Origin: a virus
Direction: 5' to 3' (one strand)
Virus record (IMG/VR): IMGVR_UViG_3300005859_000008
Coordinates: 1 to 26,564 of that record
Length of the DNA: 26,564 nucleotides
Positions 6,351-13,026 of this stretch are shown here, piece after piece (positions within the stretch are counted from its first letter, which is position 1; every line of letters begins with the position of its first letter). Below the pieces are notes generated by a model that was not told the origin of the DNA, did no database searches, and worked only from the letters and a program-made list of their open reading frames with translations. Made by a program: the position numbers and the translations under genes.

Positions 6351-6530
6351 TTAATATACTCCTAAATCTTCAGAATTGTATATTCTTATTTTATTTTCTC
6401 TTATTTTTTCTGACAAAATTATTAGTCCGTTAGCTATTATTTCATTAATTTTCTCATTTCCATTTACATTTTCTATTTCAAAAATTACTTTAATAATTAT
6501 TTTATTCCCTTTCTTGGAATAAATTATCAT
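6351..6530 (-). CDS. Small protein of unknown function (59 aa)
   Basis: An ATG-to-TAA reading frame on the minus strand fills the gap between divergent genes. The peptide starts with a strand-forming part (MIIYSKKGNKIIIKVIFEIENV), then has an amphipathic helix (EKINEIIANGLIILSEKIRE) and ends IYNSEDLGVY. This hairpin-plus-helix pattern is typical of small archaeal viral proteins. An A/T-rich TATA-like element (ATATTTAAAAT) lies upstream on the minus strand, but no GTC and no ribosome-binding site is evident. Its stop touches the promoter of the next minus-strand gene (6339-6350). Confidence 0.5.
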   Translation of the reverse strand: MIIYSKKGNKIIIKVIFEIENVNGNEKINEIIANGLIILSEKIRENKIRIYNSEDLGVY

Positions 6531-6554
6531 AACTTAAAATAAGAATAAAAATGA

Positions 6555-6567
6555 TTTTAAATATGTC
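6555..6567 (+). promoter_or_regulatory. TATA-GTC promoter of the gene at 6595
   Basis: TTTTAAATATGTC, with the ATG 28 bases after the GTC. Probably a leaderless transcript. Confidence 0.6.
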
Positions 6568-6594
6568 ATATTTCTAAACAGAATATGATTAGAT

Positions 6595-7116
6595 ATGTAT
6601 ATAGTTTTACGGGAATTGGATAAAGAAAAATTTAGGAAAAATATCATTACATGGTTAGACGGTGATGATGTTATTGAAAGTTGTTTTACTGATTTTAAAT
6701 ATGTTGTTACAGAAACAGTAATCCAAATGATTTCTGAAGTTGTAGAAAAAGATGATTGGAATTTACAATATTTTAACGAAAAGGAATCAGAAAGATTATT
6801 TAAGGCATTTATGGAAAATTCTAAAATTACGATTAGATTAATTAAACAGATTGATGAAGTAAATTATGTATTTGATGAAATTATTGTTGAATTTGATTTT
6901 TCGGAAATTGAGAAAAAAGAAATTGTGGAAATATATCTAGATAATATACTTAATGAATGTCAATATTTAGAAAGATGTATATTTGATAGTTTAGAAGAAT
7001 TAAATATAGATTTAATAACAGAACTTCTTAGTGACCAAATTTATCAATTTTTAAGTCCTGAGGAAATAAAGAAGAAATTTAAAGATAAAATAGAGAAAAT
7101 TGTAAATAATAAATAA
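6595..7116 (+). CDS. Acidic protein, tandem paralog A (173 aa)
   Basis: It is mostly helical and strongly acidic, with no Gly-rich loops or catalytic motif that I recognise. It is clearly related to the next gene at 7204. Shared landmarks in order are ESCFTDFK/ESCYTNFK, a W-x-LQY/W-KLKY motif, F-AFM-NS, IVEFDFSE/VVKLDFAE, EIYLDNIL/ETYIDTLL, YLERCIFD/YLDICLFI and the near-identical end LSPEEIKKKFKDKIE. This indicates a local gene duplication. The strong negative charge would suit a DNA mimic, or a protein that sequesters host factors or CRISPR effectors; that is inference. It has its own promoter. Confidence 0.8.
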   Translation: MYIVLRELDKEKFRKNIITWLDGDDVIESCFTDFKYVVTETVIQMISEVVEKDDWNLQYFNEKESERLFKAFMENSKITIRLIKQIDEVNYVFDEIIVEFDFSEIEKKEIVEIYLDNILNECQYLERCIFDSLEELNIDLITELLSDQIYQFLSPEEIKKKFKDKIEKIVNNK

Positions 7117-7156
7117 TTTGTATTTTTAAAAATTTCTAAATCGAAATTCAAAGATA

Positions 7157-7170
7157 TTTTTATATTTGTC
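7157..7170 (+). promoter_or_regulatory. TATA-GTC promoter of the gene at 7204
   Basis: TTTTTATATTTGTC. It matches the promoter at 3991-4002, including the following ATAAAG. A leader with GGGG precedes the ATG. Confidence 0.6.
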
Positions 7171-7203
7171 ATAAAGGATAAATTGATTCGGGGAAACAAA
7201 AAA

Positions 7204-7773
7204 ATGTCAGGTCAAGTTGAAAAAATAGTTTTAAATAAATTAGATAAATTTGAACTAAGTGAAAATATTGAAGAAAGTTTAAGAGAGGATAACATATCGG
7301 AAAGTTGTTATACGAATTTCAAAGATGCTTTAGCCGATACAATAATTCAAAATGTTTCTGAAATGACAAAAAAAGATTTTTGGAAATTGAAATATTCTGT
7401 GAAAAATATTGAAGAAAAGATATTTGATGCATTTATGAAAAATTCAGAATTCAAGATTTCGATAAAAGAAAAAGATAATAAATTAAATGAAATTGTTGTT
7501 AAATTAGATTTCGCAGAAAATGAGAAAAAGCGAATTGCAGAAACATATATAGATACATTGTTAGAAGGTTATTATTACTTAGATATATGTCTTTTTATTG
7601 AGATAGAAGAAGAAGTAAATGTAGATACAATTTCTAAGATCTTAAGTAATGAGGTTTATGGTCTGTTAAGTCCTGAAGAAATAAAGAATGAATTTAAAGA
7701 TAAAATAGAGGAAGCTATTAAGATTGTTTTTGACTATGATACTGATTATGATGGTGATGATGAAGAAGAATGA
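7204..7773 (+). CDS. Acidic protein, tandem paralog B (189 aa)
   Basis: Paralog of the 173-aa protein at 6595, with the same block order and the same LSPEEIK-FKDKIE ending. It differs by a very acidic tail (DYDTDYDGDDEEE). The ATG at 7204 is chosen over an upstream TTG at 7183 because the TTG falls in the leader, and GGGG lies ten bases before the ATG, as in other early genes. Each copy has its own TATA-GTC promoter, so the two can be expressed independently. The DDEEE tail is reminiscent of DNA-mimic or chaperone-like tails. The function is unknown. Confidence 0.8.
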   Translation: MSGQVEKIVLNKLDKFELSENIEESLREDNISESCYTNFKDALADTIIQNVSEMTKKDFWKLKYSVKNIEEKIFDAFMKNSEFKISIKEKDNKLNEIVVKLDFAENEKKRIAETYIDTLLEGYYYLDICLFIEIEEEVNVDTISKILSNEVYGLLSPEEIKNEFKDKIEEAIKIVFDYDTDYDGDDEEE

Positions 7774-7790
7774 TGTGAAAATATGAATTT

Positions 7791-8726
7791 CTATATCTCA
7801 AGTTCTAATTCATCTTTTTCTTTCTTTATCTTTTTCTTTTCCTTTAAAATTTCATTTACAATTTTGTAATTTCTAATTAATTCAATTGTAAGGCTGTCAA
7901 GACCTATCTTTCTTAATTTGTTAGCATATCTTGTGTATTTATTGTCAATTTGCCATTTATTGTATACTAGAATATAAGCGTTCATAACTTCTAGAATTTT
8001 TCTGTTAGTCAAATCATATTCAAATGGAAAATGAATCTTGTCTAAAAATTCAAAAAGTTGTTCTTTTTCTTCTTCCGTAATTTTATACCTTTCTCTACTT
8101 GTTTTTTGATTTCCTACATATTTTCTTGTTCCATCAAACCAAAAAATCTCTCTATATGCCATAGTTTTGGAATATGTAGCTGTGTCCATACTATCCGCAA
8201 AATCGAAAGCTTGTAGAAAATATGGTGCAGACATTCCAAGGACATGTAGATAAGGGACTTTCCTTCTTACATAATAAACCCATGGAAATGTATAGATTAA
8301 AACTTTTAATTTGCTAGATGCTACAAGTCCTCCTATTGCAAAATAGTAAGTATATTGTTTGTAAAAATCTATAGCTTCATCTACATCTTGAATTGGATAG
8401 ATATGGATAACTGGAATAATTTTTTCTATCCATTCTATTTTTGTATACAAGTATTCAAAATATTGAAAATTTCGTTTGTCTAGAGGAGAAAACATACTTG
8501 CAATATCAAGAGAAAAAAAAGCATATGCATCTAATTTTTTGTATTTTTCTAGAATGTCTTTCACAGAAATATGTAGACCATATAATGCAATTTGGTAACC
8601 TCCGCTATCTATCCAAGTCTCATTTTTCCATGTCTTTTTTCTAAATCTTAACTGATTAATTAGAATCGGAAAGTCAGTCTTCAGAATATATGATGTTGTT
8701 GAACTTAGACCAAAGACAAGTTTCAT
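7791..8726 (-). CDS. TGT/DpdA-like base-exchange enzyme (311 aa)
   Basis: Motifs of the tRNA-guanine transglycosylase superfamily are present: DSGGYQ at residues 40-45 (catalytic DSGG[FY]Q), IGGLV at 131-135 (base-binding), HVLG at 161-164, and D-S-M-D-T-A-T-Y at 178-185, which matches the DSFDS-type segment holding the nucleophilic Asp. These enzymes swap guanine for a 7-deazaguanine base in tRNA, or in DNA for the DpdA branch. The C-x-C-x2-C...H zinc site of standard TGTs is not seen after residue 185; the C-terminal part is helical and charged. It is therefore either a divergent, zinc-free DpdA-like enzyme or one with an altered target. The start overlaps the permease stop (TAATG), indicating coupled translation. 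TGT-like genes have been annotated in some other archaeal filamentous viruses, as I recall. Confidence 0.8.
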   Translation of the reverse strand: MKLVFGLSSTTSYILKTDFPILINQLRFRKKTWKNETWIDSGGYQIALYGLHISVKDILEKYKKLDAYAFFSLDIASMFSPLDKRNFQYFEYLYTKIEWIEKIIPVIHIYPIQDVDEAIDFYKQYTYYFAIGGLVASSKLKVLIYTFPWVYYVRRKVPYLHVLGMSAPYFLQAFDFADSMDTATYSKTMAYREIFWFDGTRKYVGNQKTSRERYKITEEEKEQLFEFLDKIHFPFEYDLTNRKILEVMNAYILVYNKWQIDNKYTRYANKLRKIGLDSLTIELIRNYKIVNEILKEKKKIKKEKDELELEI

Positions 8727-9919
8727 TATTGTTCTCCATTAATCACCTTCTTTCTTAAGACGTATATAATTCCTCCAATTAAAGGCAATAGTAATATTCT
8801 TAATATTGTATATATTAGATTTCCTTCTATTACGAAATTATAGAATATTGGGTTTTGAAGTCCTAGATAAAAGAATATAAATATCTGTAGTGCTAAACTT
8901 ATTATTACACTTAAAAATAATAATTTATTATTTGTTAATTTTAAAAATGTTAAACTTACAATTAAGAAATTCCAGAAAATGAACAATATACCAGTAAATC
9001 CAAATGAAATTGAAAATCCTAAAAGATTTTCTAAAACGTTAGCGATTGTATCAACAGTAAAGATTAACAATAAAATGTTAGGCGTAAGTTTTGTAAATTT
9101 TTCTGGGAGAATTCTATCAAATGTAAAGTTTTGAATTAAACGACTTTGAATTATAGCATTCACAAAAAGATAGCTTAGATACCAGATTGGAAATAAAGCA
9201 AACAATATATTCAAATTAGAAAAGCTATCTAATATTGATAATATTGTAACTACTAAATAACTTCCAAAATATCCAATTTTTATTGCTTTATTTACGTTCT
9301 TTACTTCTCCAGCTATATAACTAATTGCATTTATGAATAGAAACATAGACAAGTCAAATAGTAAGGCTGAAAGTAAGGTATTCGATATTGTGAAGTTTTG
9401 TATCTGGAAATGAAAATTTGAGACTGGGAGAAATATTGATACAAGTATCTGTAGAATAGCTAATCCGTCTACTATATAAGCATAAATTGATTTTCTAATT
9501 ATACTAATTATAGTTATTATAAATAATAATTCTGAAATTAGAAATTTATCAATTAGTGAAATATTAAAATTCATAAGTACTAAATTTGTTAGGACTGGAG
9601 CTGAGAATATATACGTTAGCCATAACGAGATTCCGAAAATTGTGTAGAATTTCGGGGAAAATGTATTTCTAATGTAAGCATAATCCCCACCGTTTAATGG
9701 AATTTTCTTGGTTAGAATATAATACATTACTAATAATGGAATTTCAAATATTGCTCCTAATATTACAGCAATTAACAAGTTTACATTTTTCATCATTTGA
9801 GAGACAAAAATTGGATAACTTATTCCGCTCAAAATTCCCATGTAAAGAAGATTGATAGAAAAAATATCTAATGAATTGAAATTTTTTATAATTCCTGAAC
9901 TTTGTCTTTTGAATTCCAT
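8726..9919 (-). CDS. APC-superfamily amino-acid permease-like membrane protein (397 aa)
   Basis: About 11-12 hydrophobic segments span the whole length. Diagnostic APC features are visible: P-NGGDYAYIRN-FSP at residues 74-89 (the P-GG-Y-Y---P motif after TM2), INAISYIAGEVKNVNKAI at 196-213 (the GE-KNP--I motif near TM6), and SRLIQNFTFDRILPEKFTKLTP at 259-280 (the SR-----DR-LP--F motif). It would act in the host membrane, importing an amino acid or another small cation or base. Such a transporter is unusual for a 30-kb-class archaeal virus and was probably taken from a host. It is the first gene of a two-gene operon with the TGT-like enzyme, which suggests it might import that enzyme's substrate; this is speculative. 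Length is slightly below typical (430-500 aa). Confidence 0.85.
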   Translation of the reverse strand: MEFKRQSSGIIKNFNSLDIFSINLLYMGILSGISYPIFVSQMMKNVNLLIAVILGAIFEIPLLVMYYILTKKIPLNGGDYAYIRNTFSPKFYTIFGISLWLTYIFSAPVLTNLVLMNFNISLIDKFLISELLFIITIISIIRKSIYAYIVDGLAILQILVSIFLPVSNFHFQIQNFTISNTLLSALLFDLSMFLFINAISYIAGEVKNVNKAIKIGYFGSYLVVTILSILDSFSNLNILFALFPIWYLSYLFVNAIIQSRLIQNFTFDRILPEKFTKLTPNILLLIFTVDTIANVLENLLGFSISFGFTGILFIFWNFLIVSLTFLKLTNNKLLFLSVIISLALQIFIFFYLGLQNPIFYNFVIEGNLIYTILRILLLPLIGGIIYVLRKKVINGEQ

Positions 9920-9938
9920 ATCTCAGTTCAAGTTTTAT

Positions 9939-9952
9939 GACTAATTTAAGCC
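9939..9952 (-). promoter_or_regulatory. TATA-GTC promoter of the permease/TGT operon
   Basis: The minus strand reads GGCTTAAATTAGTC. The ATG at 9919 lies about 20 bases beyond the GTC. Confidence 0.6.
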
Positions 9953-10039
9953 TTTTCAAAAATTTAAAGAAATACATTAATTATGAATTTTTTATTATAA
10001 TGATAATGGATATTTAATATTTAAAGTTTATAATTTCAT

Positions 10040-10465
10040 TTAAGAAAGAAATTTTAAAATGTCATTTGTATCTTTTAACAATTCTATTTTTTGTCTGGAA
10101 TAATTTTTCAGATGATAAAGTGCATGTGGAAATTTCGCATTTCCCATTCTATTCATAAATATCATTATTAAAGAATTTTGTTCATATAACATTCTAAACC
10201 AGGAAGGAGTAGGGTCAAATGGTAGATATAATAAAACTTCACTTCCATTTTTATTACTTTCTATAGCTTTTATTATAAATGGTTTTTTAATAGAAAATGG
10301 TGGGTTACAATAAGAATGATTTGGCCATAATTTTTCTACTGCATTGAATTTAGTTTTATCTAAACAAACGTCTATAAATTTTAATTCATTTGTAATAATA
10401 TTATAAACTGCTTCAGGTGTTGGTTTATTGTCATGTATAGCCCTTTTCGGATATTTAAGTGTCAT
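10040..10465 (-). CDS. Phage-type Dam adenine-N6 DNA methyltransferase (141 aa)
   Basis: The order of motifs fits the phage Dam family: an FIDVCLDK start (SAM-binding strand), KLWPNHSYCNPPFS with the catalytic NPPF at about residues 55-58, KPFIIKAIE, then EVLLYLPFDPTPSWFRML and IMIFMNRMGNAKFPH. This is the usual --LLP----WF------I-F--GR--F end of the family. It transfers a methyl group from SAM to adenine in DNA, probably to protect viral DNA or time replication. A related N6-adenine methylase is known from SIRV. The protein is somewhat shorter than phage members (about 160-200 aa). It is monocistronic with its own TATA-GTC promoter, just upstream of the permease/TGT operon on the same strand. 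Confidence 0.85.
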   Translation of the reverse strand: MTLKYPKRAIHDNKPTPEAVYNIITNELKFIDVCLDKTKFNAVEKLWPNHSYCNPPFSIKKPFIIKAIESNKNGSEVLLYLPFDPTPSWFRMLYEQNSLIMIFMNRMGNAKFPHALYHLKNYSRQKIELLKDTNDILKFLS

Positions 10466-10490
10466 GGTTCTATTACATTTTTATTTTTAT

Positions 10491-10504
10491 GACAAATTAA
10501 AACG
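10491..10504 (-). promoter_or_regulatory. TATA-GTC promoter of the Dam-like gene
   Basis: The minus strand reads TTTTAATTTGTC. The ATG at 10465 is 26 bases downstream. Confidence 0.6.
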
Positions 10505-10515
10505 TTATTTAAAAT

Positions 10516-10534
10516 TTAAAGAAATAAAAATGTC
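10516..10534 (+). promoter_or_regulatory. Promoter of the gene pair 10555-11149
   Basis: The A/T-rich TTTAAAGAAATAAAAAT runs into GTC at 10532-10534. The ATG is 21 bases after the G. This forms a divergent promoter region with the methylase. Confidence 0.45.
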
Positions 10535-10554
10535 CTAAAACATATATAATATTC

Positions 10555-10923
10555 ATGATAAGGGAATATAAACTAAGGAATAATGTAATTGTGAAGATAA
10601 ACGATAATAAGGCTGAGATAAATGTTAAGAACGAATATAAACTTTTTTTAACTTTATACAAAAATAATGTTATTGCAAAATATAAAGATGTTTCTTTAAC
10701 AATAAATTATGATAAATTTGATAGTGAAAAATTAGCTAAAAAAATACATGTTATAGTTAAACAGTCTCATAAATTTTCGATATCTCTAATTAATGAAGTT
10801 TTGGACTTAATTGTAATTGATAATTTATATAGTGATATTATTGAAGAAATTAAGGAATTAAAAGAGAAAAAAGATATTAATAAATTAAGGAAAGTTTACG
10901 ATTATTTAAGAGAGATGGAGTGA
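10555..10923 (+). CDS. Protein of unknown function (122 aa)
   Basis: Not recognised. The N-terminal half is beta-rich with alternating Lys and hydrophobics (MIREYKLRNNVIVKIND, FLTLYKNNVIAKYKDVSLTIN). The C-terminal half is helical and highly charged (DIIEEIKELKEKKDINKLRKVYDYLREME), probably a coiled coil. There is no Cys. The stop is followed after four bases by the start of the 73-aa gene, preceded by GTGAGATT, so the two form an operon. The strand-then-coil layout would fit an oligomeric binding protein, but no role is claimed. Confidence 0.75.
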   Translation: MIREYKLRNNVIVKINDNKAEINVKNEYKLFLTLYKNNVIAKYKDVSLTINYDKFDSEKLAKKIHVIVKQSHKFSISLINEVLDLIVIDNLYSDIIEEIKELKEKKDINKLRKVYDYLREME

Positions 10924-10927
10924 GATT

Positions 10928-11149
10928 ATGACAAGTTTTCAGGAACAACATTTCTATATAATTGTCAAGGAAGAATTAGGGATAATTTTAGCAGAATGTG
11001 TTAGGCATAGTCCGCCAGATTATGCTATTGGTATCAGAAATACTGAATATATAGATATTGTAGAAAAATTTACAGACAAAAAAGAAGCTGAGAAATTGTA
11101 TAGGAAAATGGTCTTTGAAAAACAAAAGGATAGTTTAAGAAATACTTAA
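10928..11149 (+). CDS. Small protein of unknown function (73 aa)
   Basis: Not recognised. It begins MTSFQEQHFYIIVKEELGIIL, likely one strand-turn-strand. A centre with ECVRHSPPDYAIGIRN follows, and then a helix (DKKEAEKLYRKMVFEKQK). The ribosome-binding site is GAGTGA, overlapping the stop of the 122-aa gene. Its last four bases overlap the end of the convergent glycosyltransferase gene (11146), so there is no space for a terminator between them. Confidence 0.7.
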   Translation: MTSFQEQHFYIIVKEELGIILAECVRHSPPDYAIGIRNTEYIDIVEKFTDKKEAEKLYRKMVFEKQKDSLRNT

Positions 11150-12210
11150 AGTCCGTCTAACGATTTAAAAAGTTGTTTTTTTACAGCTTCATAACTGAAG
11201 TTTTCTATCCAAAAGTTATAATTTTCCTCAATTTTTGCTTTATAATCATCTAAGTTATCCAGAACGTTAAGTATTTTATCTACAGCTTTTTCAACACACA
11301 TTTCCACGCCTTTTCCAATATGAATGGAATTATCTGGAAAAATTATCGGAAATTTACAGGAATCTACAAGTAAGTCTTGTAATTGTGGAGGAAAATATTC
11401 TTGCCATGCCCCGCCTTTTGTAGCTACAACCGGGATTTTTGATACAAAAGCTTCCAGACCATTTAACTCGAAACTTCCACCTCTACTAGTTAGTAGATAC
11501 AAGTCAGATATTCTATACATCTTCACAATATTGTCAAAATCTGTATTTCCAGTTATGTTAAACATTCTGAGGTCTTGAAAATCTGTCCTAGTCCATCCTG
11601 ACTTTACAAGAAAATAGATGTCATTTCTTTCTTTCTGAAGTTGTTGAGCAATTTTATGGAATATATCAGCTCCTTTTCTAAAATCTGAATGCCAAAGCGA
11701 GATAAAGATTAGTTTTATTTTCTTCTCATTTTTGATTTTCTCGATATAACGTATTTGTTCATCCACTTTTAGTTCTTCATCTTTAGCTAAAAGTCTTTCG
11801 TTAAAATTATGGACAACTTTGTAGATTGGAATTTTTAATCCAGAGTTCTTGAAAGCATTTACAGACCATTTAGAATTCACAATTATTCTATCTGCATAAT
11901 TATTTGCATAATCTATAAATTTCTCCGAAATTCTATCACTATCAGCTACTTCAACTCCTACAATTGCACTTGTTTTAGCCCTATATTGTTCAAAAAATGA
12001 AAATTCTACTTTTGTCCATTTCCACATAGAATAGAAAAAGGGGTGAATTATAGAAATTGGATGACGGAAAGGGGTAAATTGATAGAATGATAACGCTGGA
12101 ATTTCGTAAACTATATACTTTTCTTTTAGCATTTTTACATGTTCTTTTGCTACAAATTTGAAAGAAACGTCGTGATGTTGTGGATAAACGTAATAAATTG
12201 GAACTGTCAA
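11146..12210 (-). CDS. GT-B glycosyltransferase, GT4-like (354 aa)
   Basis: The C-terminal domain shows the GT4 layout: PIYKVVHNFNERLL, then IKLIFISLWHSDFRKGADIF (residues about 165-184, the phosphate/donor loop region), then YRISDLYLLTSRGGSFELNG-LEAF (232-255) and PVVATKGGAWQEYF (260-273). The usual first Glu of the E-x7-E motif is replaced (SRGGSF), while Glu of LEAF is kept. It should transfer a sugar from a nucleotide-sugar donor, in the cytoplasm, to a virion protein or host glycan. Rudiviruses carry a GT of about this size. The start codon is TTG at 12210, since GGTGAGGA lies just upstream and no ATG fits. It is seven bases downstream of the 201-aa GT-A gene, in one operon. Confidence 0.85.
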   Translation of the reverse strand: MTVPIYYVYPQHHDVSFKFVAKEHVKMLKEKYIVYEIPALSFYQFTPFRHPISIIHPFFYSMWKWTKVEFSFFEQYRAKTSAIVGVEVADSDRISEKFIDYANNYADRIIVNSKWSVNAFKNSGLKIPIYKVVHNFNERLLAKDEELKVDEQIRYIEKIKNEKKIKLIFISLWHSDFRKGADIFHKIAQQLQKERNDIYFLVKSGWTRTDFQDLRMFNITGNTDFDNIVKMYRISDLYLLTSRGGSFELNGLEAFVSKIPVVATKGGAWQEYFPPQLQDLLVDSCKFPIIFPDNSIHIGKGVEMCVEKAVDKILNVLDNLDDYKAKIEENYNFWIENFSYEAVKKQLFKSLDGL

Positions 12211-12217
12211 TTTGTCC

Positions 12218-12823
12218 TCACCAAGCTATTAATACAAATTCTGGAATATGTTTGAAAATTTGTGGAATATCTTCAAGTGTAAATTCCATTCTTTTTTCTC
12301 CACATGGAGTTTTTACATAATGTATAGTCCCTAATTTCAGAACGTTAAGATGTAGAATATGATCATGGATAAATATATCAATTGGAAATTCTTTGTAATA
12401 TTCTTTATCAAGATATGTATTTAATATAATTTCTAATATTGGAATTTGATTTTTCCTAAATATGTAATTTGTTCCAGAGCAAAACGGTCTAATTTCGTTA
12501 GCCCAACTATAATAAAGCCAATAACATAAAGTTATTATTCTATTTCCGGGATCAATTTCTCTAATTTTTGGGACTATTAAATCGCTATCTATAATTGCAA
12601 GGACGTCATCATCTTGATTTTGTGCAATTTCTAGAATTTTTAATAATTGTTTAGCTATTCTAACCCATCTAATTTCACTATTTGTTTCATTCCAAATTAT
12701 CTTATCATGAAATTTTTGTTCTAATTGTGGAGTTAAATCGTTAGACGTTTTATCGACAATTACGTAATCAAAATCTAGCTCTGGTAAATGTTTTGTATAT
12801 CCAACAAATGTAAAGACTTTCAT
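12218..12823 (-). CDS. GT-A-type glycosyltransferase (201 aa)
   Basis: The sequence opens with a nucleotide-binding strand (MKVFTFVGYT), and has a D-x-D motif in VLAIIDSDLIV (Asp79-Ser-Asp81), which coordinates the metal and nucleotide sugar. PFCSGTNYIFRK at about 113-124 resembles the acceptor-side loop of GT-A enzymes, and FIHDHILHLNV (152-161) may carry catalytic or metal-binding residues. It should be a small cytoplasmic glycosyltransferase. It is first in an operon with the GT-B enzyme, so the two probably build one glycan in sequence, for example on a virion protein. Promoter TATTTAAAATTGTC lies 21 bases upstream. Confidence 0.75.
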   Translation of the reverse strand: MKVFTFVGYTKHLPELDFDYVIVDKTSNDLTPQLEQKFHDKIIWNETNSEIRWVRIAKQLLKILEIAQNQDDDVLAIIDSDLIVPKIREIDPGNRIITLCYWLYYSWANEIRPFCSGTNYIFRKNQIPILEIILNTYLDKEYYKEFPIDIFIHDHILHLNVLKLGTIHYVKTPCGEKRMEFTLEDIPQIFKHIPEFVLIAW

Positions 12824-12842
12824 AATTACTTCTCAGTTTCAT

Positions 12843-12856
12843 GACAATTTTAAATA
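12843..12856 (-). promoter_or_regulatory. TATA-GTC promoter of the glycosyltransferase operon
   Basis: The minus strand reads TATTTAAAATTGTC. The ATG at 12823 is about 20 bases beyond. Confidence 0.6.
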
Positions 12857-12877
12857 TTTTCAAACAAATGTGAAAGT

Positions 12878-12983
12878 GACAACAATATGCTATATTAATA
12901 ATATAAGGAATATTGTGTTGTTTACATGTTTCCATGGGAATTTAAGAACAATAAGGGCAATTAATATACATAATATGATATAT
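12878..12983 (+). repeat. 106-bp shared upstream element, copy A
   Basis: It aligns almost without gaps to the reverse complement of 17756-17862: only one single-base gap, near the outer edge. The two ends are strongly conserved: an outer box (AACAATATG...TAATATAAGG...ATATTGTGTTGTTT) and an inner box (TAATATACATAATATGATATA). The middle about 38 bases keep length but not sequence. The copy lies just upstream of the promoter of the 265-aa gene at 13027. The outer box is itself an imperfect inverted repeat (AACAATAT/ATATTGTGTT). It is best explained as an activator-binding or structural DNA element shared by two virion-type genes. Confidence 0.7.
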
Positions 12984-12994
12984 GAGATATATGG

Positions 12995-13007
12995 TTTTAT
13001 TTATGTC
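12995..13007 (+). promoter_or_regulatory. TATA-GTC promoter of the 265-aa gene
   Basis: TTTTATTTATGTC with the ATG at 13027, 22 bases after the G. It lies 12 bases downstream of element A. Confidence 0.65.
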
Positions 13008-13026
13008 ATTTTAGAAATTTACACTT

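Noticed and set aside
6595-7773. Tandem paralogs as the MCP1/MCP2 coat protein pair of lipothrixviruses
   Set aside because: Coat proteins of these viruses are basic or neutral DNA-binding helix bundles. These two are strongly acidic, one with a DDEEE tail, and have separate promoters. Terminal repeats and promoters also point to rudivirus type.
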